Assembly: GCA_035041965.1 (NCBI GenBank)
Contig: JAPYMA010003049.1
Coordinates: 124,001 to 188,000, forward strand
DNA from: Anisakis pegreffii
Taxonomy: Eukaryota; Nematoda; Chromadorea; Rhabditida; Anisakidae
Direction: 5' to 3'
Length of the DNA stretch: 64,000 bases
The notes below the pieces were generated by a model, which worked only from the letters and a program-made list of their open reading frames with translations, was not told the DNA's origin and ran no database searches. Within the stretch, counting starts at the first letter, position 1. Each line of letters opens with the position of its first letter. This document shows, piece by piece, positions 12,854-26,048 of the stretch. The translations under genes were made by a program, and so were the position numbers.

Positions 12854-13936
12854 ATGTAGTTCAACAGAAGAATTTATTGAGCAGTGTTGGAATCCAAAAA
12901 AGAGCAACTCTTTTTTCTGATAATTCGGAAATTCGACGAACTGATATGTCCGGTGTGAGTTTTGGGTATGTGGATGTTCATAGTGCAGTTAAATTATCAC
13001 ATAAAATGCGATCTTCTACGTAGATGCCGAACAAAGTAATGTTAGAAGCTTACGGGCAGGATCATGAGCGCTCTATTTTTAGTGGATCATTAGTCTCAGT
13101 TCCAATCAGAATTTGAGATACGATTCCATTTAAATTTATGATTCGTTTTAGTTGATGTTTCTCAATATTACCGCATATGTCTGAACGACTGTTTCAAATG
13201 ATATTACTAGATGGGGAGCCCTGAATTTCATAATTTCAATGATCGTCCGTAAGTGACTAGATCTTTTATTTTTAAGCTAGGTCGAAATTGCCTCAGTTAT
13301 GTTACATATTTGTTTTTTGCTATTATGGATCGAATTCATCTAACACACCTTACAAAAACTGATTCGATTACTCATAAATGTTCGCGGGTAGTGAGTTAAT
13401 GCATGAAGAACTGTTAGAACAACTGATTTATTGTCACCATGAATGAGGAGTGTAATTAATCTAGTTTTGAACTCGTGTATTAGTTTTAAATGCACTTTTG
13501 TGCTGTTCACGGTTCAAAACACAACCAAAGGCCATGAACTAATACTTTTTGTGTAAAACGCATTTTTGCCCACACTCACTAGTACAATTGAAGCATATGT
13601 GATATGTGATGAGATAGATATATGATGAAATAAAATATAATCATGTGTCTCATTAAATGCATGATAAATTTGATTCGAAGAAGCACATGACAGACAACAA
13701 ATTTCCACTGAGCAAAAAGCACATTAAACCGTTCAAAGCAAATAACAAAATTACATGAAAATAGGATATGTATGGTATTTTACCATTCCCGTAGGTTCAT
13801 CATCCGATCCATTTGTCGAATCAGTAAATATTCTCATAAATATTCTCGTAACTATTCTTTTGGATTTTCTCATCGTGTGGTTTTCGTATCACCCATCAAT
13901 ATGTGTGCAATTCTGCTAGAAACACAACTCGAATAA
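12854..13936 (+). CDS. Candidate exons of an unrecognised gene (partial)
   Basis: Three short stretches join in frame with good splice signals. Exon A is 12854-12954, preceded by a strong pyrimidine tract and AG and followed by GTGAGT; it includes SVGIQKRATLFSDNS. Exon B is 13211-13248, reads MGSPEFHNFNDRP and is followed by GTAAGT. Exon C is 13795-13936 and ends in a stop. Phases agree across both introns. An alternative reading joins A directly to a different frame of C that contains SSSDPFVES. No 5' exon or start was found because exon A enters in phase 1. I do not recognise the protein. Chance agreement of splice sites in AT-rich DNA is a real alternative. Confidence 0.25.
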
Positions 13937-16507
13937 ATCACCCCATTTAGAGTTATAATGTAAAGCGATCACCACCCTAACGGAAGTTTTTTATCATCTC
14001 TTAATGAGTGACCGTCTATTTTTTGTTCATAAATGCAGGTCATCGCATAAACGACAGAAAACGAATAAAGAGAATTGATGCTTAAAGATGTATCACATCA
14101 TTCAACAAATACTGACTCGCCTTTAATGCTTTTTGCGAACGACCTACATGTGTGAAAATTTTTCAGACAAAATTCAACGAAACGAACAACCCTTTGAAAA
14201 TTCAATGAAACCTTTGAAAAATTCAATGAAACTTCTGGGAGCTTCGAATGTGACAGATATTTTGTTGTTGTTTCATGGAATGAATTCGTATGTATAATGG
14301 ATGATACCTTTGTGAAGTTATCAAAGTGAAAAACGATTACAAGCTAGACTTCAGAAGTAGAACTATCACCGAAGTATCATATACAGACAGTTATGAAAGT
14401 AATAATTCAGTCGTTAAAAAATGCGTTACAAATTCATAAACAGGTTACGTACGAGAAAGCAGTACAATGGCTGCAAGTCTTTTGATCACACGACATTCGA
14501 ACGTCTGTTTGGTGCAGAATCCGGGCCTCAGCCAGACTTGATCTTACCCCTCAGTTAATGTTCATAACCGAATATTGAGTGGTCAAAAGACATGCACAAG
14601 CAAACGTCTACAACACTCACCAAGAATGTATCGAGGTGGAATTTTTCACATACTTTACGAAACTGGTTACAATATGACTAGAAAAAATGAGGAAGTGAAT
14701 AAAACTACGATGTATTTGGAAATGAGTTCAGTAAGTGCAGTTAGTGAAACCGTGTCGAATGCACAAAATTGTTTCCATTACTTTTGGACCTGTATGTGTC
14801 TTTTTTCAATCATGGTGTGAGTATGAATTACGTGGGAAAAGCTTGAATTTTTTCGTAACAAGTGACAGCCTCATTAGAAGTTCTCATAACAAGCGACGAA
14901 CATCCTTTCTATTGCACACTGAACCCATTTTGCAATGTCAGAAACAATATGCCACATGGATTCTTTGGTGCAGCCATCAACTGAAAATCCATGAGAAGTT
15001 CGTTCTCAACTAATTTACTGAATGTAACATTGCTTCAATATGACACAAACAAGACAATTTCAACAGAACGAAAGCATTCAGCGTCTTCATAACATTAATC
15101 TACGGTCAACAATAGAGATGAAATTTTGTTCTGTTAATAAAGACGATGTCCTTTCTAGTAGTAATATTGTTAGGGGATGAATTATGCCTAGGAATAGCAT
15201 GGAAAAGTAGACTGTGGTTGATCTTCGTTAATGGTTGCAATCATAAAAACTGTCATATCCATCAACAATAACTTAACACTGATGACGGAGCAAAATTTTG
15301 GTTGCTACTGGTGTTCCAATTTTGCTAGTCTTAGCGCTCATAGATTTTGGAAAGCATCAATGAAGAAAGCGTTTTATGTTTGGTTGGAAATTGGTCAATA
15401 CTAGTTGAAATGAACGTATGATGCGCAAATGAATGGAATAGACGTCGATATAAAAGAACAACGAAATTCAATATGAAGCAGAAATACGCTAATAATCATA
15501 CAGTGCTACTACTCGTCATTGAACTGGGCCTTATTATCAACATGTTTGCTTAAAATCAACATAACTGATTATTGTTTGACTGCTGATGCAAACAATGAAT
15601 ATATATGGAAGTAAATACTAATGACAGACAACAAATACTATGATGCATATTGCTAAAGTTAAGAGGTGTGTTGCAGCATTAGTCATCATCTTGTTGACGA
15701 TGTGAAAAGAGAATCGAAAAGAACAACGACACTAGTACTGATATCAATTCTAATAATAGCAATAATAAACATAGTGAAATCAATCATGCTTATGGTTCTT
15801 AAAAGATATTTCTTGGTTGCTCGTGACAGCGAATGATATGTTGCACAACCCCGCATCAGCCAATTCAGCTTATTTTATGGATTTGCATTTTCGTCATCCG
15901 CTTCCATTTATTCGTCTTTTGATTCAGACGTTTGACGAATTTTCGACCGCAATGCGAGCACTTTCAGTGGTTGTTCGCCTGAAATTTGATATGAACGTCA
16001 TCCGTTTTCATTTTCAAGTGATTACTCTCTATCTATCAATATCTGACTCGAGACCGACATCAAATATTGCTGCTACATCTGCTTCTTCTTTTTATACTCG
16101 ACTGCTGTACACAAACAAACATGCGCCTTGAAATGAATCGTCGATATGCATATCGCCTCAGATACGCTAACTATATTATAATATCTTAGTGAATCAGAAG
16201 CAAACTGCTACGAATAAATACATACAATCCATTTTTATGATACTCCACTCATTTGCTTAGCAGAATCGCCATGTGATTCAACTTTATCCATACATCGTCA
16301 CAAAACAAAGGATATTGTCATCTTAAATTCAGGCATATGGTGTTAACTGTAAGCGATTTTGTATCAACTGAATTTTTATAAATCCACAATTCCAATGATT
16401 TTCACACTTCTTCACTGCCGGAAGAACTCTTCAATTGTTCGTTCATTTTTCTGAAAATACCACATGCACCACCAAACACCCAAAAATAGTGAAGTTTTTT
16501 TATAACA

Positions 16508-19500
16508 CTACCTTGTTGGACCAAATCTGCTAGTGAAGCTTTCTCTCCTCATCACGGATTGCAATGTCCGGAAACGGCAGCATAACATTTCGCGCAATGG
16601 AACACGAAATTCACGGTTGTATTTGCAGTAAATTAATGGATTCAGAAGGCTGAAATTAAAGGAAACATCTCCAGTAATTTTAAATATGAAACCTAGAAGA
16701 CGCTATATACATATTCTAACACTATGCTCTACTGCTGATCGCTTCACTCTTTCTTAAAGTAAGGAGGAAAACTTTTGATTCGTTAGGGCCAAATACTAAA
16801 CAGTGCCTATTTTGCAGTGGAAAAATGCTTTGAATGTAGTGATTGCCGGCATTCTCAATCATTCAAAGGACTGGTCCAGCTCAGTTAATTAATTTTACAG
16901 GTTATTACTGGTAAGAAAAAGCAGATGTTGCACTAAATTGTAGCGAAATGCTCTTTACTAGTGTGCGACTTTTTGTTCGTCCGTCATGGACAGTGATTGA
17001 CAGCTGAATATTGGTCGTATCATTTTGATGGAGTAATACAGGCACAACAATAAGAAATGTGAGCAAAAAACCTGTTAGAATAGCCAAGCCAAAGTACGAG
17101 ATGATCCAACCATCGTGGCGGAATTATGCCATGTGGCTTCAGCAGTGCAATCAGAAAAAACGGAACCCAACAAACGATGAAAACGCTCATTATAACACCT
17201 AACGTTTTGCGTGCTTTCCCTTCACGCCTTTCTTGCACTTTGCCATTGTGAACCTATAAAGCCTTTCATTTCCACATCAATGACTCGTAACTTGTTAGCG
17301 AATCTATCCATTCATAGGTCATAAGTGATTCAATTTCCATCTCATGAATCAATCCACTGATTACTGTCAAAGCAAGCTCTTGCGAGATATCAGTTAAAAG
17401 ATTCCGATGCAATTAGTCTGCTATTCCAAATTTATTAAGTTCAATTCTTTTCTTGCTAGAATCTCGTTTTCAAATAAAAAAATCCAATAACAAACAGTCT
17501 CAGTTTCAGTCACTGCCGCTTTCGGCCTTCTAATAATTTGACAACTTTTTTCATCGTTGCAAATGCTCAACCAATCTATCGCTTCAACATGATCGGAAGC
17601 AAACTGGAGAGTGATTGTCATCATGAATCCATGGCCTAAATGAGAGTTCATCTTTTGAGAAATTACTCCGTAAAACTTTCCTGTGAAAGAGTATAGCTGA
17701 GTGTTTTCACAGAGGAGTGAATTACCCCTCGGAGGTAATTTGGGATTGTCAAGAGGTAAAGATGAACTTGTTAATAAATTTCAATTCTTTTATGCTTTTT
17801 TCACTGTTTTTCGTTGTTAATTGCTGCGGTTTACATTCTTTGTGCAGCTGGTAAATGAACTTCGGAAAATACTTCGGAAAATAAAATTCTTTAATTTTTG
17901 ATCGGCTTCTGACGTTAAAGTAGTAAAATCTTCTAATGGAGGGAGGGGGGACAGGAGGTGATGACAGCCTGCCAGACCATGCAAAAGACAACGCAGATTT
18001 CAAGCGTGAAAAACACTGCTATAGCTGAATATGAACAGGGCCTTTTCGATATTCAAAAGAAACAAAGTATTGGTAAGATGACAAAACCATACTGTTTACT
18101 TCTACAACCCGTTTTACTTGAGAAAGTCGATTCGTACGTGCAATAAAAGAAATTAATAAGATTCGTCATAGTCAAGTAGTGAATTTAGTACTATAAAGAC
18201 GGATTCACGATTGTTCGACATTCATCTGCACTTATTAAGACACTAATGCTCAGCTGCTTGCTTATGACTTGATATCAAACAGCTCCATAAACTCATCGGC
18301 TCGAAAAGAATAACTAATGACTTTAAGAGTGTTAGCCTAAAGGTGACGAAAACCATGATGTTAGAACTGATTAGATCCAGCTTAGGCTTAGTCCGAAGCT
18401 GACGATTAGACTTAGCCCAATGTTTGGCGTCATCCTTACATTCACATTTATAGTCAAGCCAAGAACACCTTTCTATCCAGCAATATTTAAAATTATTTTG
18501 ATACCTCATAAAAGTACAGAGAAGAGAGAAGAAGGCAGCGTTCAAAGAATGCTATCAAAATGTGTGATTGAGATCAACAAGTGCGTTCTAACTACGAGTC
18601 ATAAACAGGGTCAAATCGCTATGAGTAGAGCCGTGATAAACGATTTTATTACGCACATGAAGCAAGCGTGTAGGCATATCACTCGCATGAAAAAAATGTC
18701 AGTATGCTTTAACACAGACGAAATAAATTCGATATAATTATGCATAGTTTCCATGAGCATTTGGGTTCACAATGATCAGAAGGCATGTCAGTTGATTTTG
18801 CATAAGTGATAGTGAATTATTGAGATTGTCCTTGTCTCATACGGATCGAAATCATTACTTGATTGTGTTGAAGTCAATGAATCGAAATCATTAAGTCAAT
18901 GAAGGGCCATTAAATTTTCTCGTGCAATAAGTTTTATTGCATTCCTATTTCATCGCTATGTGCAGTGTAATTGATGCACAAAACGTTTTCAAGATCATTG
19001 CGTTTGCATAATCGTCACTCTGGCTTATGACTTCAATATGCACAGCACAGAAATCTGTGACTGAACCATTCGTTTCCGTTTTCAGTTGGGTTATCCTCAA
19101 GTGAACAAACGCACTTAGGAAAGCGATCGTTAAGGCATTAAATTTCAGCGTCTTGCAAGCAAATCGAATCTGAGCATGTTAAAGACTATTCCCGCAGCTG
19201 ATTCAAAAATCTTTCTTTTTGAGTGTTCTCTGTGAATTTCTCTCTGAAAACATCGATTTGGAACGACAGTGCCACTAATATTATTCGAATCAGTCAAAAA
19301 GACTGCTTATGGAAACGAAAAATTGTAATGAAAACTTTTTGAATGAAAAATCAATTCCCGAGGTATTAACGTTCGTATGTGCTCAGTGAATCGTTTGCGT
19401 TGCTCAAAGATGATGAGGCTTGGAGACGTGGGACCGTAAATCTTAGAAAAGCATCCGTCAAAAATCAATGAAATGGTAATCGCTGGGATGTCGATCGATT

Positions 19501-22500
19501 GCAAAATATAATTCAAAACCATAATTGTAAAGCCTTGAGGAGAGTCGATAAAAACTGAAATAAAAAAATTTCCGGTCGAAAAAATGCTTTCTTGTAGTAC
19601 TGAACCAGGTTATGTCGTTGGTAATGTTCAAGGATTGCGTGCTTGCTTTAATAAAAGTTTCCTATTTGATATGATTTTTGACTGAAAACAGCACGCAAAA
19701 CAGACGTTTGATTTTGGAAAAATTTGTCGGAAACAGAGATGACTAGGCATGCGAACGATTGTTTGAAGCATTCAGTTGTTACTTCGGCAATGAATCTGGC
19801 ATACGCGTAAACCATTATTGTAAAGCCGCGAAAAGGTATTACAGTGGGTAGTTGCAAAAGTTTCTATCGTTATGTAGAGAAAGCGCGCGACAAGACCAAA
19901 TAAGCATTTGCTAAACAATATGGTGCTAAAGAGTTCAACGTCTTGAATACAGAAACAAATGTTTCCAATTTGTTATTTAGTGAATTCGTATACAACATGG
20001 TCGAGTGGCTTATTCAAGAGGAAGAATGTTCGAAAAAATACTGCACGGAATGACTAAGAAGATAGTTTATGCAAATGATTTCGGGTTATACTAAATGTAC
20101 GCATGACATTGTAATGCATGTATGACATTATATGAACATTATCGCTAATGCGCTGGTCAGACATTTATCACAGCGACTGATCACCCATTGAATGAAATCA
20201 CGAAATGAAATTTCTAAAAACTATCCGACTGATACGAAGACATCACGATACACTATAAATAACCATTACGTTTTTTTTTTCAAAAGCATTTATACGTGAG
20301 GAAGAGATTTTCGATTTGTTTACATCTTGATTGTGTTCTTTCAGATATTCTGGCGTTTGTTTTTTTTTTCATTGATCGTTATCGAAGGCAGCCGTGAACA
20401 ATTTATGATAGTTGTTGTTTTATGGATGTTTTGATTGCTGCTCGTCGACAAATTTGCATTTAAGAAGAACAACAGCAGCAGCAGCAGCAGCGTATCAAGT
20501 GGCACATTCTCTGTGTGAGCGAGCGCATATGCGATACACGCCTTTGATCAGTAGTTCACTTCCTTCCGTTCAGAATCAGAAGCATTAACGATTTAATATC
20601 GTACTGAAGAATCACAAAATTCTAGAAATCACAAACGCAATGAATCACGATTGAAATTTTGGCTCTGCTCTTACAGTGGCTCATATTTATGAAATTTCAC
20701 TTAGAATTGGTCAGTTTAATCGCTAGGTTATTGGTTGTAAACTTCAACTTCAACTGCTAGAATTGTTTAGCTATCAGATGTGTTGATTGTTGATCTGGAT
20801 GAGGATGTGACAGGCAGCAATTTAGATAATGAAACGAACACGTGTAGAAACAGGCCACATGAGTATGAGTTTGCTTTATGGGCACGAATACAAAAGAATG
20901 CGTAAAGAGATACTCAAAGTTGCAAATCGCTACTAATTTTTGTGCACTAACAGGAACTGACTAAGCAACAAAATTGCAACAGTAGCAACGACAAAAGAGA
21001 GAGCAACACTTCTGAAAATACGTCTAATAAAAACTATCGCTGAAAACAGTAACGAAAGCGATAACAGTGGTAATAAAAACGATAGCGACAACAACAGAGC
21101 AATGCTAAGAACAATAATAATCATAAAATCAATTCTTAAAAAATTATTATTATCATGACAATAATAATATTAATGAAAAAATAAGCATTAAATTTTTTCA
21201 AATAATGAAAGTAGTAACAATTATAACAAAAGTGATTTCCAAAAATTACCAATGGTATTTTCTGTAAAATGGTTGATGGTCGATGTAGCTTTCGTGTATT
21301 TGTCGTTGTTGTTGTCGCTGTAGCCGTAGCTGTTGGTTGTTCAAAGCCATTAATGCTTTTCTTAGCGATGCGGTCTTGATCTGTGAGCCGTTTAGCCGCA
21401 AGCCACATTTTAACGTAAAGAATTATCATGATCATTGTTGGCCCATAGAAGGCTATCGTAGTTGCATAAATTTGGTAGACCGCATTTTGATTCACCTAAA
21501 ATTTCCTCGAATTATTCTCCAGATTATTTTTCGATATTGTGAGATCATATATTCGTTTGCTCATTGTTTCCGCTCATCTCGGTTTTTAAACGAGACTGTT
21601 TAATCCACCCTTGATGAAACCATACAAAATTACAATACGCACTGGAGACGTGCAGCATAACGAGTCAACGAAGAACGACAGTAGCTTTAATTATTTTGAT
21701 GAGAGAGATTTGACGTTTTGTTGAGGAGGAATGCATAAATCATATCATGTAAATATAGACGAATTTCTCGAGTTTATATACACTTTATGTTCATGTTCAC
21801 ATCAGATTACCAATCTGCGAAACAAATCCCATCGGAAAAAAACACTTGTGAATTAGAGAATTGATACAATGATCGTAAATGGTTGTGAGGAAAGTGTAAA
21901 CATTTCACAAAATCTCAGTAAGAAAATAGATATTGAATCTTATCGTAAGTCATTTCATACATGATGTCCTTTTATAAAACAAGCGCTATGAAACGACAGC
22001 AACAAGTCGTTCATTTCAATTTTCCTTCTTCATCAATGAATGCAGCGGACAAAGATATTTCGAGAAATGAGCGTGCTTATTGATTCGAAGTTAATAACAA
22101 CAAGAAATTTTATTAGTTACCTGTTCATATCGTATTTGAATTTGCGTATATAATATTACATATACAATATGAGGTAATATAATAGCATTCATAATGTGTT
22201 TTCTCCTGGAATAGCGGGCGCGTAGATTGTCCTCAAGGGTAATTCTTCCAATGAATATCTTAGAGGCTGGGAGAAGATCAGCGATACGTAAAAATTGAGA
22301 GACCTTGCGATACATAATATGCCTTCAAACGTAAATCGCATCTAATGAAGCAACTGATCAACTTTAAAGCCTCATTTCACTCATCATCACATTTTCTAAG
22401 CAAATCCATGAAAGAGCAAATCCATAAAAATGAAGAAATGATTGTTCCTGTTCGCCTCGTCCCTCATCAAAGTTTCCAAGTATCAAGTGGAAACAGCTAC

Positions 22501-25500
22501 GACATTATTAAGCACTGTTTGCATCAGTAGAAGTCTTTCGTCGACATATTGTTCTAATTTAATGAGCGACTAGAAAACGCTAATTATTTTACATTCTTAG
22601 GGAGATCTATATTTTGGTAATATTTTAATGAAGACTGCGCGGTAAGAATGCTTTGTGACCGATACCTTTGCTATAGATCAGGCACTGTTAAAAGTGATTC
22701 CTCTTCAATCCCTTGAATGTCGATCAACTGAGATCAAATTGAACGATAAATTGCCTCAGTCATCAGTTGCTTGCTTCACTAAGGTAATAAATGATAAATT
22801 GCTTGAACTTAAATTGCTTCACTAACTATTCTGATGGATGAACAGTCAGCATGTGCATAAGTTGAGGAAATAAAAGAAACGTCAAGATATATGTAAACTG
22901 CAGAGAAGCACTTCAATCACTCACACTCACCATAATCACAAATCTTAATCACCACAAATCATCTGTTTTTGTTTTTCAGTTCTTACGAATGTGGACAACA
23001 TTCGACCAACTGTTAAAATGTGTCAGTTTGATCGATTTTAACCTCATTTTCATTTATCACCCTGAACACACCACTAGAATAGCATACGCTAAAACAGACA
23101 ATCTATCGCTAAATCGGAGATGACTGACGAATCGAGAATGCAAATTGGTAATGGACAAAACTTCTGCAAATACGATTGAATTCGTACTGCTGAGAAAAGA
23201 ATGTTACAAAAGATAATTCTCCATGTAAAGAACATCTCAACGAGTTTTTGATGGTAAATCATATCACCATTCTCATCAAATATACTATCATTCCCGTTGA
23301 TCTACCATTGACCATCATCAAATTATCAGTATACCATCACAAATATATTATATTATCAAATATACTACCATTGACGCATCCATAAAAATGAACTAATATG
23401 GAATCCTTCAAGTTCATCTATTTTCAGCCTTAACAGTCATCGTCTTCTTCTTTATACACCATCCTTAAGTATGTAAATGCTGTTAGTGATTTTTTTTAGA
23501 GAACAGGATGAGTAAAATTGTAAGAGATGAATTTTTGGTGAACCTCTGGATGAGTACAATAAAGTGCATCTACAAAACTACATATATAAACCGTTTACTG
23601 AACCTTTCATGCAAATAATAATGCACCAATATTATTACCGACGTATAGTGAAGGTGGTAGTTGTTCGATTCGCTGATAATCCCAATTCTTATTAATGTTT
23701 TGCTAAATTTTGCGTTCCGAAATGTATATTCTAGCCATTTCGTTTTTCTTTTGTCAAATTGTATCCATTAAATGTCCAGGGACCAATGAAACAATTTTGA
23801 GAGTGTAATTTGCGATGAGAAAGAGAAGAAGCAGTTGTGAATTAGAGATAGACATGTGGTATATGCTGCCGTACTGGTAAGGAGCAACGAACGAACATCA
23901 AAACTTCCCGAAGAATGTCTCATCATAAATTGCAAATCTTTTAATGCTTGTGTAAATTTCAAAATAATACAGCACTGGATGGCTGAATGCTGTTGCTGAT
24001 GATGCATCAAAATACAACCAGCTTCACCGTTTTTTATAGGTTTCGAATAAATCAGTGTCTTAATATACAGATGATTGCAATCAATATATCACCCTTCAAT
24101 AAATCACTTCACAACTCCACAAAAAAACAAATTACAACAATAAAAAGAAAGAAATTTTCGTTTTCGACATTCAAGTATTTCAAAATGATGGAATAAATGT
24201 CACTGAAGTTCGGCGATTCGGAAGAAACAAACGCACGAATCAACAAACACAACTAGCACACTGCAAATGAACAAAATGAATATGAGTATGAACGCTCACT
24301 GCACTCCTGTAACACTTCACACTGTCTGAAAACCTCTGAACGGTTAGCATCCGTAAGGAATTTCAGTTCAATCAATTGCATAAAATGTCAAGCAAAACAA
24401 AAGAGTTTATGAACTAACTTGAGCAATTCAGTATTAAAATTCTTTTCTTTTTTGGTGCCTAAGGACAATGATACAAATGCGTCACAGAGCAAGCGCATAT
24501 AAGCGTCTCTCTTGCATATTTACTAGATGGCACGTCACGAAAGTATCGCTTAGCATTTTTGATGATGGTAGACAACGGCTTGAAGGTGCGCATCATTCGA
24601 AGATATCAATCCCGACTATTCTAAGACAGATCCCAGATTTGTATTTCGACGACCAGCAGAAATCAATAGCAGCGATACATTCATTTTCGTCATATAAACA
24701 ACTTTCAGTCATGTCAAAATTTTCTCCTTTACTTTTAGAAAACTTCTTCCTTACCTTATGTCATTTGTAAATTATCACTTCGATCAGCCGAGAATTATAA
24801 CTAAAACGTGAATGTAACCAAGAACGGTTGGAATAAATGACTAGTCATTCGTTTTTTTGGTGCTGCATCAAGTAAGGCATGAGACACACATATTGTTATT
24901 AGCAATTGCAATTAGACGATCGTTTGAAATGACATGTTTATGATGTAGAGATTATCATACGTCCTCAACAATGGCATATACTTGACCAGAACGTTGCAAA
25001 GACGCTTCTTGAAATGCTTTTAGATGCTTGATTTTTTAAGCGATTTTTTGGTTAGCAACAAAGCCATTCTAAATGGTTCGATTTGGCACACTCAAAAATG
25101 CATTCAAATCCATTTCGCTCCCATAAATGTTCCCCTATCAGAATCAGCAACTGCACTTCCTATTCATAAATTCTTATTTCTACTAGAGAAAAAAAGACCG
25201 CATCAAAATGAAATTACCACATTGGGAATAGAATAAATTGAGAGACTCATAGCGATTCATTTCACTCATGAATTGGGATGATGATTATTTTGCTCGTTAG
25301 GTTGACAACAAATGTTTTTTGGGAAGTGACTGAGGAGAGACTGATGGTATGTGAAAGTTTATTAATGGAGTGAAAATAAATTCGAATCGGCAATGTATAT
25401 TCTCCTCACCTGACATGTACCTTCAATACGTTTCGCAGGCCAAATGACCAATGGCGATACACTAACAATGAGTGCGACAATCCAAACGATTAACACATAG

Positions 25501-26048
25501 CAACAGATACGTTTTCGAGTACGTTGTGCCGCATAGCGAAGTGGTCTACTGACCGCACAATAACGGTCCACACTAATCATACACAAATTTATTATAGATG
25601 CCGTACAAAGTGTCTGATCGGCCGAAGTCCAAAGCCGACATAAAGCTTCACCCAATATCCAACGATCGCTGAGTAGATCAACGAGCGCTAATGGCATCAC
25701 TAACAAGCCAACACAAAAGTCGGCAAATGCCAATGAAACAAGGAGGAAATTAGCTGGTTGTTTAAGTTTACGTACCAGTAGAACAGCTAACATTATTAAT
25801 GCATTGCCGATCAAGGTGGCAATGATCATTAAACTAATCGAAAAACAGATGATTAACAGAGACAGTAATGAATGTTGTTGTGGCTGATGGTGATGTTGTT
25901 GGTGATATGCTGCTGAACTGTAATCATCAGCGAAGGAGACTGCTGTTGACCGAGATTCAGAATCGAAATCAGTACTGGATGAGAAAGTCGTTGAATAATC
26001 GGCCAGGACGGCAACATTTTGGACTGACGAAGCACCGATTGGAGTCAT
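16508..26048 (-). CDS. Biogenic-amine-type G-protein-coupled receptor (class A)
   Basis: A seven-helix neurotransmitter receptor at the cell surface. Reading on the minus strand, exons are 26048-25410, 21495-21250, 17253-17072 and 16649-16508; phases agree and the product is about 402 aa. Exon 1 carries TM1 (GN at 81-82), TM2 (LAFAD), the TM3 aspartate D144 in [14 protein letters not shown] at 161-163, TM4 and the C137/C212 disulfide pair. Exon 2 carries TM5 and a Thr/Ala-rich third cytoplasmic loop. Exon 3 carries TM6 (CWVPFF) and the start of TM7 (WLGYSN). Exon 4 carries NPLIY and a short tail ending SRFGPTR. D144, CWxPFF and WLGYxNS mark an aminergic receptor, but TM5 has Ala-Thr-Thr-Ile-Ala where catecholamine receptors carry serines. 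Ligand and exact orthologue cannot be assigned. The ATG at 26048 is the first in frame, but an AG acceptor at about 26075 leaves room for an upstream exon. Introns 1 and 2 are each about 4 kb. Confidence 0.85.
20472..20491 (+). repeat. (CAG)n short tract in GPCR intron
   Basis: About six CAG units lie within the second, 4 kb intron of the receptor gene. No coding context. Confidence 0.8.

Larger units (their letters stand above)
11643..16507. other. Region between MIC60 and the GPCR
   Basis: Most of this 4.9 kb shows no supported gene. A weak exon chain at 12854-13936 is listed separately. At 14185-14231 a short direct repeat (CCTTTGAAAA-TTCAATGAAA, two copies) is visible. The 3' untranslated part of the minus-strand GPCR should occupy the right-hand end. 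An open frame at 15817-16131 (+) has no recognisable similarity. Confidence 0.5.

Noticed and set aside
15817..16131. 104-codon + strand frame near the GPCR 3' end
   Set aside because: No similarity and it is antisense to the likely 3' untranslated region of the receptor.
18378..18392. TTAGGC-like words suggesting nematode telomere repeats
   Set aside because: Only single, scattered copies; no tandem array.
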